DNA from: Arthrobacter sp. B1805
GTDB lineage: Bacteria > Actinomycetota > Actinomycetes > Actinomycetales > Micrococcaceae
DNA: 64,000 nucleotides
Reading direction: 5' to 3'
Assembly: GCF_002929745.1 (NCBI RefSeq)
Contig: NZ_PJIQ01000004.1
Coordinates: 1-64,000, forward strand
The notes beneath the pieces are model-generated. The model saw nothing but the letters and a program-made list of their open reading frames with translations, was not told the DNA's origin and did not search any database. Of this stretch, positions 51,089 to 59,755 are shown one piece after another. Both the position numbers and the translations under genes were made by a program. Numbering within the stretch: position 1 is the first letter of the stretch; every line of letters begins with the position of its first letter.

Positions 51089-51509
51089 GGGTGCCGCGGG
51101 CTTCCGTTCCTAATGCCGCCGACGCCGAAGGTGCGCCCTGCGGTGACGGATCGCCCGCAGGCCTGCGGTTCTCGGAGATCGCCTGATGGTGGCGGATCAC
51201 CTCGGAGATGATGAAGTTCAGGAACTTCTCGGCGAAAGCAGGATCGAGCTGCGCCTCCTCAGCCAGCGCGCGGAGCCGGGCGATCTGCGCGGCCTCACGC
51301 TGCGGGTCACCGGCAGGCAGGCTGTGCTCCGCCTTGAGGTGTCCGACCCGCTGCGTCGCCTTGAAACGTTCGGCGAGGAGGTACACGAGCGTCGCGTCGA
51401 TGTTGTCGATCGAGCTCCGCACCGAGAGCAGTTCGGCCATGACCTCCGGAGCCACGTCTCCTGCGAGTGAACTGGCTGCCGGGTCGAAGCCACTACGGGG
51501 ATGCGTCAT
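51081..51509 (-). CDS. Chorismate mutase, AroQ class
   Basis: A 142-residue protein with the three-helix AroQ fold: VMAELLSVRSSIDNIDATLVYLLAERFKATQRVGHLK contains the substrate-binding Arg and Lys, and the last helix AEKFLNFIISEVIRHHQ carries a conserved Glu/Gln. The enzyme turns chorismate into prephenate for Phe and Tyr. A Pro/Ala-rich tail of 20 residues is variable. The ATG at 51509 was chosen; the longer frame runs antisense-like through mnmA's end. It sits between mnmA (43 bases upstream) and the MetE-like gene, with which it overlaps. Confidence 0.88.
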   Translation of the reverse strand: MTHPRSGFDPAASSLAGDVAPEVMAELLSVRSSIDNIDATLVYLLAERFKATQRVGHLKAEHSLPAGDPQREAAQIARLRALAEEAQLDPAFAEKFLNFIISEVIRHHQAISENRRPAGDPSPQGAPSASAALGTEARGTHA

Positions 51510-51552
51510 GACTCCAGTCAAGCAGAAGCCGGCGGGGCTCCGTGAACTGCGA

Positions 51553-52695
51553 CTAGGCCTGCGTCGCCGCCAGTTCGGGCCGGAGCGCGGACCGTGCGGA
51601 GTCGATGGTCGCCTGACCCAGCACCCGGGTGCCCTGGTACAGCACCACCGTCTGACCCGGCGCAACTCCGCGCATCGGCTCGACGAGGCGTACCACGAGG
51701 TGCTGGTTGCCGTCGTCGCCGACCTCGACCAGCGCTCGCGCAGCGACGGGGTCCCCGTGCGCCCGGACCTGCGCCATGCACTCGAACTCCGCGCCGGTGC
51801 GCACCTCGTCGATGGGCAGGCCGGCCCAGGACACCTTGATCCCCCGCATTTCGTCGATGGCGAGCAGGTGCTCGGGCCCGACGACGACCTCGTTCTGCTT
51901 CGGCCGGATCTCGAGCACGAAGCGGGGCTTGCCGTCCGCAGCAGGAGTGCCCAGCTTGAGTCCTCGACGCTGGCCGACCGTGAAGGCGTTCGCGCCCGGA
52001 TGGCTACCGATCTTCTCGCCGTCGACGTCGAGGATGTCGCCCTCCGTCAGGTCGATGCGCTCCTCGAGCCACCCCCGCGTGTCGCCGTCCGGGATGAAGC
52101 AGATGTCGTGGCTGTCCGGCTTGTTGGCCACGGACAGTCCGCGCCGCTCCGCCTCGGCCCGGACCTCCGCCTTCGACGGCGTCTCGGCGAGCGGGAACAT
52201 GGAGTGCTTCAGCTGTTCGTGCGTGAGCACCCCGAGGACATAGGACTGATCCTTCGCCCAGTCCGCGGCGCGGTGCAGTTCGGGGTTGCCGTCCGCATCC
52301 TCGACGACCTTCGCGTAGTGGCCGGTGCAGACGGCGTCGAAGCCCAGCGCGAGAGCCTTCTCGAGCAGCGCCGCGAACTTGATGCGCTCGTTGCAGCGCA
52401 TGCACGGGTTCGGGGTGCGCCCGGCTGCGTACTCGGCGATGAAGTCGTCGACGACGTCCTCCTTGAACCGCTCGGAGAAGTCCCACACGTAGTACGGGAT
52501 TCCCAGGATGTCGCATGCGCGCCACGCGTCCCGTGAATCCTCGATGGTGCAGCAGCCGCGACTGCCTGTACGGAGCGTTCCGGGCATGCGCGAGAGCGCG
52601 AGGTGGACGCCGACGACGTCGTGGCCCGCCTCGACCGCGCGCGCCGCTGCCACCGCGGAATCGACGCCGCCACTCATCGCTGCCAGTACCCTCAT
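51553..52695 (-). CDS. mnmA: tRNA-uridine 2-sulfurtransferase
   Basis: MnmA adds sulfur to U34 of tRNA-Lys, -Glu and -Gln. The 380-residue protein has the ATP-binding P-loop SGGVDS at 8-13, catalytic C98 in NPCMRCN, the second catalytic C199 in HDICFIPDG, and the family segments [11 protein letters not shown] and FTVGQRRGL. The start overlaps the stop of the cysteine desulfurase gene (ATGA), and that enzyme is the probable sulfur donor. A gene pair of the same kind is Rv3024c/Rv3025c in M. tuberculosis. Confidence 0.95.
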   Translation of the reverse strand: MRVLAAMSGGVDSAVAAARAVEAGHDVVGVHLALSRMPGTLRTGSRGCCTIEDSRDAWRACDILGIPYYVWDFSERFKEDVVDDFIAEYAAGRTPNPCMRCNERIKFAALLEKALALGFDAVCTGHYAKVVEDADGNPELHRAADWAKDQSYVLGVLTHEQLKHSMFPLAETPSKAEVRAEAERRGLSVANKPDSHDICFIPDGDTRGWLEERIDLTEGDILDVDGEKIGSHPGANAFTVGQRRGLKLGTPAADGKPRFVLEIRPKQNEVVVGPEHLLAIDEMRGIKVSWAGLPIDEVRTGAEFECMAQVRAHGDPVAARALVEVGDDGNQHLVVRLVEPMRGVAPGQTVVLYQGTRVLGQATIDSARSALRPELAATQA

Positions 52696-53918
52696 GATCC
52701 GAATCCCGTTCCTGCCGTCTGGATGGTTGATGCGTGTCCCGCCATACCCGCCTTGCGGGCACGGCGATAGGCCTCGCCGATGGCGCCCACCACCGCGTCA
52801 ACGTCGTCGCGGGTCGATGTATGCCCCAGGCTGAAGCGCTGGGCTCCCCGGGCCTCGTCCTCCGTCAGGCCCATGGCCAGCAGGACGTGCGAAGGGCGCG
52901 GAACACCTGCGGTGCAGGCGGAGCCGGTGGAGGATTCGATACCGGCGAGGTCGAGGAGGAACAGGAGCGAGTCCCCCTCGCAACCCGGAAACGTGAAGTG
53001 CGCGTTGCCGGGGAGCCGCGCGCCTTCCGGCGCCGGGTGCGGCACGCCGCGCAGCACGGCCTCCGGCACCTCCCGGAGGATCCCTTCGATGAGTGCGTCC
53101 CTCAGGTCCGCGAGCCGGGGTGCCTCGGTGGGTAGCTGGGCGACGACGTCGTCGGCCGCAGCGGCGAACGCGGCGATGCCGGCGCCGTCGAGCGTGCCCG
53201 ACCTGATGTCGCGCTCCTGGCCGCCGCCGTGCTGCACGGGCGTCAGGGCGACGGCGCGTCCGACGAGGAGGGCGCCGACCCCCACCGGGCCACCCATCTT
53301 GTGGGCGCTGATGGCCATGGTGTCCAGTCCGGACTCCGAGAAGGACACCGGAAGGGACCCGAAGGCCTGGACGGCGTCACTATGGACGGGGACGCCGTAC
53401 CGCTTCGCTTCGGTCACGACGTCGTGCACCGGCTGTACCGTTCCCACCTCGTTGTTGGCCCACATCACGGTCACGAGCGCGACGCGCTCGGGTGCGTCGG
53501 CGAGTGCAGCACGAAGCGCGTCGAGGGACATGACCCCGGCCGGGTCGACGGGTAGCCAGACGACGTCCGCGCCGTCGTGGCGCTCGAGCCACTCGACGGT
53601 GTCCTGCACTGCGTGGTGCTCCACGGAGCTGCAGATGATGCGGGTGCGTGCGGGGTCCTCGGCGCGTCGAGCCCAGTAGAGCCCCTTGATGGCGAGGTTG
53701 TCCGCCTCGGTGCCGCCCGAGGTGAAGATGACTTCCGAGGCGTGCGCTCCCGCCGCGGCGGCGATCGTCTCCCTGGCGTCCTCCACCGACCGCCGGGCGC
53801 GGCGGCCCGAGCCGTGAAGGGAGGACGGGTTTCCACTCCGGCTGAGTTCGCGGGTGAGGGCGGCGAGCGCCGGCGTCGAGATCGGCGTGGTCGCCGCGTG
53901 ATCGACATACACGGGCAT
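52692..53918 (-). CDS. iscS: Cysteine desulfurase, IscS/NifS family
   Basis: A 408-residue PLP enzyme that removes sulfur from cysteine as a persulfide. H101 (VEHHAV) stacks on PLP, D181 binds its ring nitrogen, K207 (SAHKMGG) forms the Schiff base, and C335 (GSACTAG) is the catalytic cysteine on a short loop, as in group II-like bacterial NifS proteins. It overlaps mnmA by four bases, so its main role is probably tRNA thiolation and perhaps Fe-S cluster supply. ATG at 53918. It is divergent from the folP-like gene. Confidence 0.93.
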   Translation of the reverse strand: MPVYVDHAATTPISTPALAALTRELSRSGNPSSLHGSGRRARRSVEDARETIAAAAGAHASEVIFTSGGTEADNLAIKGLYWARRAEDPARTRIICSSVEHHAVQDTVEWLERHDGADVVWLPVDPAGVMSLDALRAALADAPERVALVTVMWANNEVGTVQPVHDVVTEAKRYGVPVHSDAVQAFGSLPVSFSESGLDTMAISAHKMGGPVGVGALLVGRAVALTPVQHGGGQERDIRSGTLDGAGIAAFAAAADDVVAQLPTEAPRLADLRDALIEGILREVPEAVLRGVPHPAPEGARLPGNAHFTFPGCEGDSLLFLLDLAGIESSTGSACTAGVPRPSHVLLAMGLTEDEARGAQRFSLGHTSTRDDVDAVVGAIGEAYRRARKAGMAGHASTIQTAGTGFGS

Positions 53919-54011
53919 CCCTCAATTCTACCGGCGCCACGCCGCAGTGCCGATTCCGGTGGTGCCGGTCACGTGCGGTTCGATGCAGGTGGTGCGTCTA
54001 GCCCCCGGTGG

Positions 54012-54017
54012 TATGAA
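54012..54017 (+). promoter_or_regulatory. -10 box placed for a leaderless folP-like mRNA
   Basis: TATGAA is followed by six bases and then the GTG start at 54024, the same spacing as the promoter at 30862-30890. No good -35 box is present at 17-18 bases. No Shine-Dalgarno sequence precedes the GTG at a proper distance. Confidence 0.35.
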
Positions 54018-54023
54018 TGCAGG

Positions 54024-54968
54024 GTGGACAGTCAAGCAGCGGCTCCTTCCCCCTCGGGCACCTACAGCCCCACGTTCCGGCACCCTGTGCATACCTTCGG
54101 TTCCAGGACCCTCGATTTCGATCACCAGGTAGCCCTGATGGCGGTGATCAACAGGACACCGGACTCGTTCTACGACGGCGGCGCGACCTTCGCGCTGCAA
54201 TCCGCCGTCGACGCGGCGCTGAAAGCCGTCGACGACGGCGCCGACTGGGTCGATATCGGAGGAGCGCCGTTCTCGCCCGGTGACGCGATCCCGGCGGCCG
54301 AGGAAGCCGACCGGATCGTTCCCCTCATCGCCGCCGTCCGTGCCGCATCGGACGTGGTCATTTCCGCCGACACCTTCCTGCCCGACGTGGCCCGGCTTGC
54401 CCTTGGGGCCGGCGCCAACGTCATCAACGACACCACCGGGCTGCGGGACCCGGACATGGCGGCCGTGGTCGCCGAAGCAGGAGCCCACCTGGTCATCACC
54501 CACAGCCTGGCCGAGCCCCGCACGGTGTACCCGAGGCCCACGTATGGCGACGTGGTCCGGGAGATCGCTGACTTCCTGCTGCGCAAGGTGGACGACGCCG
54601 TCCGACTGGGCATCCCTGAGAACCGGATCCTCCTCGACCCCGGGCACGACCTCAACAAGAACACCCTGCACTCCCTGGAGATCACGCGGCGATTTTCCGA
54701 GATAGCGGGCTTGGGCTTCCCCACCCTGGCAGCCGTCTCGAACAAGGACTTCATCGGCGAGACCCTCGACCGGCCGAAGCACGAGCGCGTCGAGGGCTCC
54801 CTGGCCGCCGCCGTGATCTGCATCCTCGGCGGAGCCCGTGTGGTTCGGATGCACAACGTCGAAGCCTCACGCGCGGCGATCAACATCACCGAGGCGGTGC
54901 TGGGCTGGAGGGCCCCGGTCTACCTGCGGCACAACATGGGCGACTTCAACGAGCCGGTCGCTCCGTGA
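54024..54968 (+). CDS. Dihydropteroate synthase homologue, FolP2-type
   Basis: A 314-residue TIM-barrel protein of the DHPS family. LMAVINRTPDSFYDGGATF, DGADWVDIGGAPFSPGD, SADTF and INDTTGLRDP mark strands 1-4; SNKDFIGETLDRPKHERVEGSLAAAV near the end is closely like mycobacterial FolP2 (Rv1207). M. tuberculosis FolP2 lacks DHPS activity, unlike FolP1. The middle AHLVITHSLAEPRTVYPRP also differs from classic DHPS, which has MH..G. A true folate role is therefore uncertain. The GTG start at 54024 appears leaderless. Its stop overlaps the start of the RibD-C-like reductase. Confidence 0.8.
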   Translation: MDSQAAAPSPSGTYSPTFRHPVHTFGSRTLDFDHQVALMAVINRTPDSFYDGGATFALQSAVDAALKAVDDGADWVDIGGAPFSPGDAIPAAEEADRIVPLIAAVRAASDVVISADTFLPDVARLALGAGANVINDTTGLRDPDMAAVVAEAGAHLVITHSLAEPRTVYPRPTYGDVVREIADFLLRKVDDAVRLGIPENRILLDPGHDLNKNTLHSLEITRRFSEIAGLGFPTLAAVSNKDFIGETLDRPKHERVEGSLAAAVICILGGARVVRMHNVEASRAAINITEAVLGWRAPVYLRHNMGDFNEPVAP

Positions 54969-55708
54969 TCAGGTCCCTCCTGCCGGCCTCCCCCGGCGCG
55001 CTCGACGACGACGCCCTGCACCGGCTCTACGCGTATCCCGCCGTCGAACGGCCGTATGTCCGGTTCAACTTCATTGCCTCCGCCGACGGCGCCGCGACGA
55101 GCGGAGGCCTGTCGGCAGGCCTCGGGAACGACGGCGACAAGCGCATCTTCGTCGTGCTGCGTCGCCTCGCCGATGTCGTGCTGGTGGGCGCCGGAACCGT
55201 TCGTGCGGAGGGCTACGAGGGCGACCTCGTCGACGGCGCCTCTAAGTCCTGGCGATCAGCCCGGGGCCTCGCGGCGCACCCGGGAGTCGCCGTCATCTCC
55301 GGCAGCCTGGACCTCGACCCGACCGCCGGCTTCTTCCGCGAGGCCCCGGTTCGTCCGCTCATCCTCACCTGTGGGCGGGCTCCCGCGGGGAAACGGGCCG
55401 CGCTCGAAGCGGTCGCCGACGTCGTCGACTGCGGCAGGGACACCGTCGAAACCGCCGGAATCCTTGCGGAACTGGAGAGGCGCGAGCAGCGGCGGGTGAT
55501 CTGCGAGGGCGGTCCGGCCGTGTTCGGGAACTTCACGCGCGCGGACGCCGTCGATGAGCTGTGCCTCTCGATCAGCCCGCTGCTCACCGGCGGCGAGGGG
55601 CCCCGGATCTCGGTGGGCGGCGGCCCGGACGAACCACGGGCGTTGGCCCTGGTGTCCCTGCTCACGGAGGACTCGGCCCTGTACACGCTGTACCGGAGGA
55701 TTCCCTGA
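54965..55708 (+). CDS. Pyrimidine/dihydrofolate reductase-like protein (RibD C-terminal family)
   Basis: A 247-residue NADPH-binding protein with the RibD C-terminal fold, related to DHFR. RPYVRFNFIASADGAAT, the LADVVLVGAGTVRAEGY segment (cofactor site) and CEGGPAVFGNF are the family motifs. Similar actinobacterial proteins include Rv2671, which was reported to replace DHFR in a folate-resistant background. The GTG start lies in the stop of the FolP2-like gene (GTGA), so both are made together, pointing to a shared pteridine pathway. The last codons contain the first copy of a 22-bp repeat. Confidence 0.85.
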   Translation: MIRSLLPASPGALDDDALHRLYAYPAVERPYVRFNFIASADGAATSGGLSAGLGNDGDKRIFVVLRRLADVVLVGAGTVRAEGYEGDLVDGASKSWRSARGLAAHPGVAVISGSLDLDPTAGFFREAPVRPLILTCGRAPAGKRAALEAVADVVDCGRDTVETAGILAELERREQRRVICEGGPAVFGNFTRADAVDELCLSISPLLTGGEGPRISVGGGPDEPRALALVSLLTEDSALYTLYRRIP

Positions 55709-55743
55709 CGGGACGGGTTTGGCGGCCCGGACGAACCACGGGA
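55619..55743. repeat. 22-bp direct repeat around the end of the RibD-C-like gene
   Basis: GGCGGCCCGGACGAACCACG plus GG occurs at 55619-55640, within the gene, and again at 55722-55743, 14 bases after its stop. The copies are identical and 103 bases apart. The second copy borders the decayed gene at 55755-56426. Confidence 0.8.
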
Positions 55744-55754
55744 TCGGGACGGAA

Positions 55755-56426
55755 TCAGGATCGGGGCGGCACCACGGAGACGCGGCTGCGGACATCGGAG
55801 ACGGCTGCGGTCAGCTGCTCGTCCGACGGGCAGGAGACGGTGAACGCCAGTCCCGTCCTCAGCTGGTGGAACAGTCGCAGCGACACGGCGCTGGCCGGCG
55901 CGGACCCGGTGGCGGGCTGGACCTACGTCAGGAATTCGATGCCCGCCGTGGACTCGCCGGGGTTCTCCCCCACAACCAGGTCGTCGCCAGGAGGTACTCC
56001 GGCAGGATGCTCGGGTCGAGGAACTGGAAGAGCGCCTCGGTGGAAGCCCTGTCATCTCCTTCCGCGACGAGTGGCGCCTGCAGACCCGTGGAGCGCAGCG
56101 ACGCGATGCACCCGGCCCCGTTCTCGTACACGGATTCGCCGTTGACCATCCTGGTGCGCTGCGACCACCCGTCGGACTGCGTCATCCCGTCGGCGAAGAC
56201 CAGGGTCGCATCCGCCTCGATGTAGCCGCCGCGCGCGAACGTCATGTCCTCGCTCGTGATCTGGGCCCGGGTGAGCGGAGGCAGTTCCGGCTCGGCGACG
56301 GCGGACCCGGGAATGGATGCCGGGGTCTCCGAAGAGGCCGCGGACGGACTGGCACCCGGCACCCGACGGGGCGCCGTTCCAACTCTAGTGCCGCACAGCA
56401 GGGCACCAAGGGGAAGGTCTCCCCAT
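55755..56426 (-). pseudogene. Decayed gene for a putative secreted or lipid-anchored protein
   Basis: Three conceptual pieces in two frames add up to one protein. The first, from about 56420 to 55970, gives LGALLCGTRV (a damaged signal/lipobox?), a Ser/Pro-rich linker, LTRAQITSEDMTFARGGYIE, GCIASLRSTGLQAP and FQFLDPSILPEYLLA. A one-base loss near 55975 shifts the frame, which then reads DDLVVGENPGESTAGIEFLT, meets TAG at 55925-55927 (TAC would give Tyr) and continues VQPATGSAPASAVSLRLFHQ to a TGA at 55755-55757. The start is also out of frame. One frameshift and one stop could instead be assembly errors. Function unknown. Confidence 0.6.
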
Positions 56427-56666
56427 CCGGCTGTGGGCACCCGACAGGCCGAGCGAACTTCCGGAACGCGTGCGCCGTTGTACCCGGTAGGAGCCGCGTC
56501 CCACCCCATCGGTGTCCACTGCCGCTCCGAGGCTTTGGACCAGACCCGCCTGTGCCTCTAGTCTCAGGTGGTATTGACGCGGTGCGACACCCTACACACC
56601 TGTGGCGCACGGTGCAGCAGCGAGCGGTTCGCCGCCGACACCGCTCTACCCAGAAAGGCCGGATGG

Positions 56667-57641
56667 ATGGCAGAGGCACCACGGAAGTCGTACTACGACG
56701 TTCTCGGCGTGCCCGCGGAAGCCGACATCAAGGACATCAAAGATGCCTATCGTCGCGCAGCCCGCGCGTCGCACCCGGACCTCGGCGGCAGTGCTTCCCA
56801 GTTCCATGACGTGGCCGTCGCGTACGAAACGCTGAGCGACCCGCAGCGCCGCGAACGGTACGACGCCGAGACCGGGCGCGGCCGCCCCACCACTGCCGGG
56901 TCGGCAAGGAACACCGCGGCAGGAAGCGCAGCGGGGGGACCAGGGCGGCCAGGATCGGCGGGAACGACACGGACGAGTGTCGAGGACGAGGACGCCGCGA
57001 AGTCCCCGCCTGTCTATCTACCTCCGTTCTCGCCGTCGAATCCACCGACGGTACCCCTGATCCTCGCGGGTCGGCAGGTCCACGGAGAACCGCAACAGCC
57101 CGGCATGTTCGCCCGGTTGTCGTCCGGTGTCCGCTCCCGCGTCGACGGCGAACTGCGCACGTCGAACTTGATCGAACGTGCCCTGCTGCCTTCCTACCCT
57201 GCCGCGCGGCTGGTGAACGGGGTGCAGTTCGATGACAAGAACAGGACCTCGGCAGGGCATGTCCTGCTCGCCGGCTACCGGATGGCCGTCATCGACTCCT
57301 TCACCGGCCCGCCCGGCAACTTCTCCTGGGACGGCCGGTCGTTGCGACACCAGGGCAGGCCTGTCGACCTCCGTCTGCCCACGACGTTGAGGGCCGTGCA
57401 GGAACTGTTCCCCGAATGCAACGTGGCCGGCTGGGTCGTGATTCATGGAGCACCCGACAACCCGTTCGCACCCGTCATCGACGTGCCGCCGGGCTTCGAC
57501 CGGACCTCGCCCACCGTCACCCAGGTGGTCAATGCCGGCACCGCCGTCCGGACGATCCGCTCGTTCCTGTCCTCCGGCCCCTCGCCCAACGTGGTGCAGT
57601 TGCCCGTGCTTGCGCGTCTTCTCGCTTCGGCCGGAAGCTAG
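56667..57641 (+). CDS. DnaJ-domain protein
   Basis: A 324-residue protein. The N-terminal J domain (8-70) has SYYDVLGVPAEADIKDIKDAYRRAA and the HPD at 36-38, needed to stimulate Hsp70. There is no Gly/Phe zinc-finger region of DnaJ itself. After a Gly/Thr-rich linker comes a domain (about 125-320) containing LLPSYPAARLVNGVQF, LLAGYRMAVIDSF and GWVVIHGAPDNPFAPVID, which I do not recognise but which resembles nuclease-related (NERD-like) parts of actinobacterial J proteins. The ATG at 56667 with AAAGG upstream was chosen. A co-chaperone for DnaK is likely. Confidence 0.82.
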   Translation: MAEAPRKSYYDVLGVPAEADIKDIKDAYRRAARASHPDLGGSASQFHDVAVAYETLSDPQRRERYDAETGRGRPTTAGSARNTAAGSAAGGPGRPGSAGTTRTSVEDEDAAKSPPVYLPPFSPSNPPTVPLILAGRQVHGEPQQPGMFARLSSGVRSRVDGELRTSNLIERALLPSYPAARLVNGVQFDDKNRTSAGHVLLAGYRMAVIDSFTGPPGNFSWDGRSLRHQGRPVDLRLPTTLRAVQELFPECNVAGWVVIHGAPDNPFAPVIDVPPGFDRTSPTVTQVVNAGTAVRTIRSFLSSGPSPNVVQLPVLARLLASAGS

Positions 57642-57650
57642 GATGGAGCG

Positions 57651-58118
57651 GTGTTCCGCATCCTCTTCCACACTCCCGAGATACCCGGCAATACCGGGGC
57701 CGCCATCAGGCTCGCCGCGGTCGCAGGCGCGGAACTGCACCTCGTCGAGCCGTTGGGTTTCAGCCTCGAGGATTCGAAGCTGAAGCGGGCGGGCCTGGAT
57801 TACCACGACCTCGCGGTGCTGCACGTCCATGCGAGCCTCGACGAGGCCTGGAGCGCACTGAAGCCGGAGCGGGTGTTCGCCTTCACCTCGGACGGCGACG
57901 TGTCCTACACGGACATCTCCTACCGCCCCACCGATGTGCTGATGTTCGGCCGTGAGTCCGACGGGCTGCCGCACGACGTCAAGCACGACACCCACGTCAC
58001 CTCGCGGGTTCGTGTTCCCATGCTCCCCTCACGCCGTTCGCTCAATCTCGCCAACACCGCATCGATCGTCCTCTACGAAGCCTGGCGCCAACAGGGCTTT
58101 GCGGGCGCCCAGCGATGA
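57651..58118 (+). CDS. trmL: tRNA (cytidine(34)-2'-O)-methyltransferase
   Basis: A 155-residue SPOUT-family enzyme that methylates the 2'-O of the wobble base of tRNA-Leu. The N-terminus FRILFHTPEIPGNTGAAIRLAA, the middle FGRESDGLP and the C-terminal RSLNLANTASIVLYEAWRQ (knot) are diagnostic of TrmL (YibK). The GTG start at 57651 follows the DnaJ-like gene by nine bases, with TAGGAT six bases upstream, so it may be read from the upstream transcript or as a leaderless message. Confidence 0.93.
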   Translation: MFRILFHTPEIPGNTGAAIRLAAVAGAELHLVEPLGFSLEDSKLKRAGLDYHDLAVLHVHASLDEAWSALKPERVFAFTSDGDVSYTDISYRPTDVLMFGRESDGLPHDVKHDTHVTSRVRVPMLPSRRSLNLANTASIVLYEAWRQQGFAGAQR

Positions 58119-58137
58119 TCCACGTCTAGGAGCCCCA

Positions 58138-58959
58138 ATGCCCGCTCGCCACGCCGCCGCCCTGCCCGACAGTGGCGCCGAGGACTACGACCGCCTTGCT
58201 CCCGCTGTGTGGAATCCCGTGAGCAACGCGGTCGTCGCCGCAGCGGACGTCCTCGTGGGTGAGCGCGTCCTGGACGTGTTCGCAGCGACGGGCTCCGGGA
58301 CGATCCCCGCCGCTCAACTCGCCGGACCGAGCGGCCACGTCGACGCCGTGGACCGCTCATCGGCGATGCTCGACCTCGCCGAGGCCAAGGCGGAGGCGTT
58401 AGGCCTCGGCAATGTGTCCTTCCACCGGTCGGACCCGGCACGATGGGTGCCGGACGCTGCGTACGACGCGGCTGTCAGCTGCTACGGCGTCCTCCTGCTC
58501 GAGGAGATGGACGCCGGGATGGACCACATCGTCCGCATGCTGCGACCCGGCGGAAGGATCGCGATCAGCGTCTGGGACGAGGGCGCCCTCGACGCATTCG
58601 AAGGCCTCCTCCTGGACAGCGTCGCAGCGGGCCGGGACGGCGGCGAATCGGGCTCGGATCGGATCGACGTGCCCGTCGTCGGGAATCGGGCACGGTTGGC
58701 CTCGTCCGACCGGCTGCGGGACTGGCTCCAGGCGCGGGGCCTGACGGACGTCGCCGTGGAGAAGCTCGGGCTGACCGTGCCCCTCGAGCCCGGGCACGCC
58801 TGGTCCTTCGCCCTCGGCAGCGGGTACCGCCAGCTGCTCCCTGGCTCTGCGGACGCCCTGCAGCGCGTCCGCCGCGCCTTCGAGGAACGCCTGGGCGAGG
58901 AATTCGTATTGGATGCCGGTTCGCTCATCGCCGTCGGACACCACCAGCCCGACAGCTAG
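58138..58959 (+). CDS. Class I SAM-dependent methyltransferase
   Basis: A 273-residue methyltransferase with the SAM-binding motif I VLDVFAATGSGTIPAA, motif II VDAVDRSSAML, and LRPGGRIAISVW at motif III-IV. It resembles UbiE/Coq5-type enzymes; the substrate cannot be inferred. The ATG at 58138 has AGGAG five bases upstream. It follows trmL by 19 bases and probably shares its transcript. A methyltransferase gene also neighbours etfBA in mycobacteria (Rv3030), but this may be coincidence. Confidence 0.85.
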   Translation: MPARHAAALPDSGAEDYDRLAPAVWNPVSNAVVAAADVLVGERVLDVFAATGSGTIPAAQLAGPSGHVDAVDRSSAMLDLAEAKAEALGLGNVSFHRSDPARWVPDAAYDAAVSCYGVLLLEEMDAGMDHIVRMLRPGGRIAISVWDEGALDAFEGLLLDSVAAGRDGGESGSDRIDVPVVGNRARLASSDRLRDWLQARGLTDVAVEKLGLTVPLEPGHAWSFALGSGYRQLLPGSADALQRVRRAFEERLGEEFVLDAGSLIAVGHHQPDS

Positions 58960-58972
58960 CGCCCGGCACGGG

Positions 58973-58999
58973 CCATCCGGTGGCCGTCCAGCTCCGAAT
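58973..58999 (+). promoter_or_regulatory. SigK-type promoter upstream of sigK
   Basis: CCATCC at 58973-58978 and CCGAAT at 58994-58999, 15 bases apart, equal the two boxes I recall for mycobacterial SigK promoters (CCATCC and CCGAAT, as upstream of mpt70/mpt83 and sigK; the spacing in mycobacteria is around 16-17). The predicted leader to the sigK ATG is about 130 bases. This suggests that SigK drives its own gene. Confidence 0.5.
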
Positions 59000-59136
59000 A
59001 TCAGGTGTCAGCGAAAAGCTCGAACCGATAGGGGTGTGGAATGGTGCTTCTGCAGCAGGGGCGCGTTCGTCCCACACGTCACGAACGAGTCAATGCTGTT
59101 CGGTTTGGCACCACCGGCGCTTTATGCTGGACCCCT

Positions 59137-59754
59137 ATGGAAACGCCACGAGTAAGCCGGGTCGGTCCCATCTCACCCGCAGCAAGCGAGTCGGCCGTTG
59201 ATCCCAGCGCCGGTCCCACCCTGACCGATCTGCTGTTGCGGGTTGCACGGCAGGATCAGGCCGCGTTCGCGCTTTTCTACGAGCAGACATCACGACGGGT
59301 CTACGGACTCGCCCGGCGCGTGCTCATAGACCCGGAACTGAGCGAGGATGCGACCCAGGAGGTCTACCTCCAGGTCTGGAACAGCGCTGACAGGTTCAAC
59401 CCGGCGATGGGGAGTCCCATGGCCTGGCTGATGACGCTGGCCCACCGCCGCGCGGTGGACAAGGTGCGTTCGGAACAGAGCGCGACGGACCGGGAAGCTC
59501 GTTACGGCGCAGCCACCCAGACCATCGATCACGACGACGTCGTGGACACCGTGACGCAGCGCCTCGAGGCGGAAGGCGTCGTCAGGTGTCTGGATACCCT
59601 CACCGAAACCCAGCAGGAATCGGTGAGGTTGGCCTACTACGGCGGCCTCACCTACCGGGAAGTGGCCGAGAAACTCGGAGTGGCAGTACCGACGATCAAA
59701 TCAAGAATCCGAGATGGACTCATCCGACTCAAGACATGTCTGGGGGTGATCTGA
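59137..59754 (+). CDS. sigK: ECF RNA polymerase sigma factor SigK
   Basis: A 205-residue ECF sigma factor. Region 2 has FALFYEQTSRRVYGLARRVL and SEDATQEVYLQVWNSADRF; region 4 has LDTLTETQQESVRLAYYGGLTYREVAEKLGVAVPTIKSRIRDGL. This closely resembles SigK, which is held by RskA in mycobacteria. The ATG at 59137 has no Shine-Dalgarno; a TATGCT at 59123-59128 could give a near-leaderless transcript. A longer frame from ATG 59041 has an AGGGG ribosome site but its extra 32 residues look non-coding. Operon with rskA, whose start is one base after the stop. Confidence 0.92.
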   Translation: METPRVSRVGPISPAASESAVDPSAGPTLTDLLLRVARQDQAAFALFYEQTSRRVYGLARRVLIDPELSEDATQEVYLQVWNSADRFNPAMGSPMAWLMTLAHRRAVDKVRSEQSATDREARYGAATQTIDHDDVVDTVTQRLEAEGVVRCLDTLTETQQESVRLAYYGGLTYREVAEKLGVAVPTIKSRIRDGLIRLKTCLGVI

Positions 59755-59755
59755 A

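Noticed and set aside
59041..59136. Longer SigK starting at ATG 59041
   Set aside because: Although a ribosome site precedes it, the extra 32 residues are unlike SigK proteins; kept only as an alternative.
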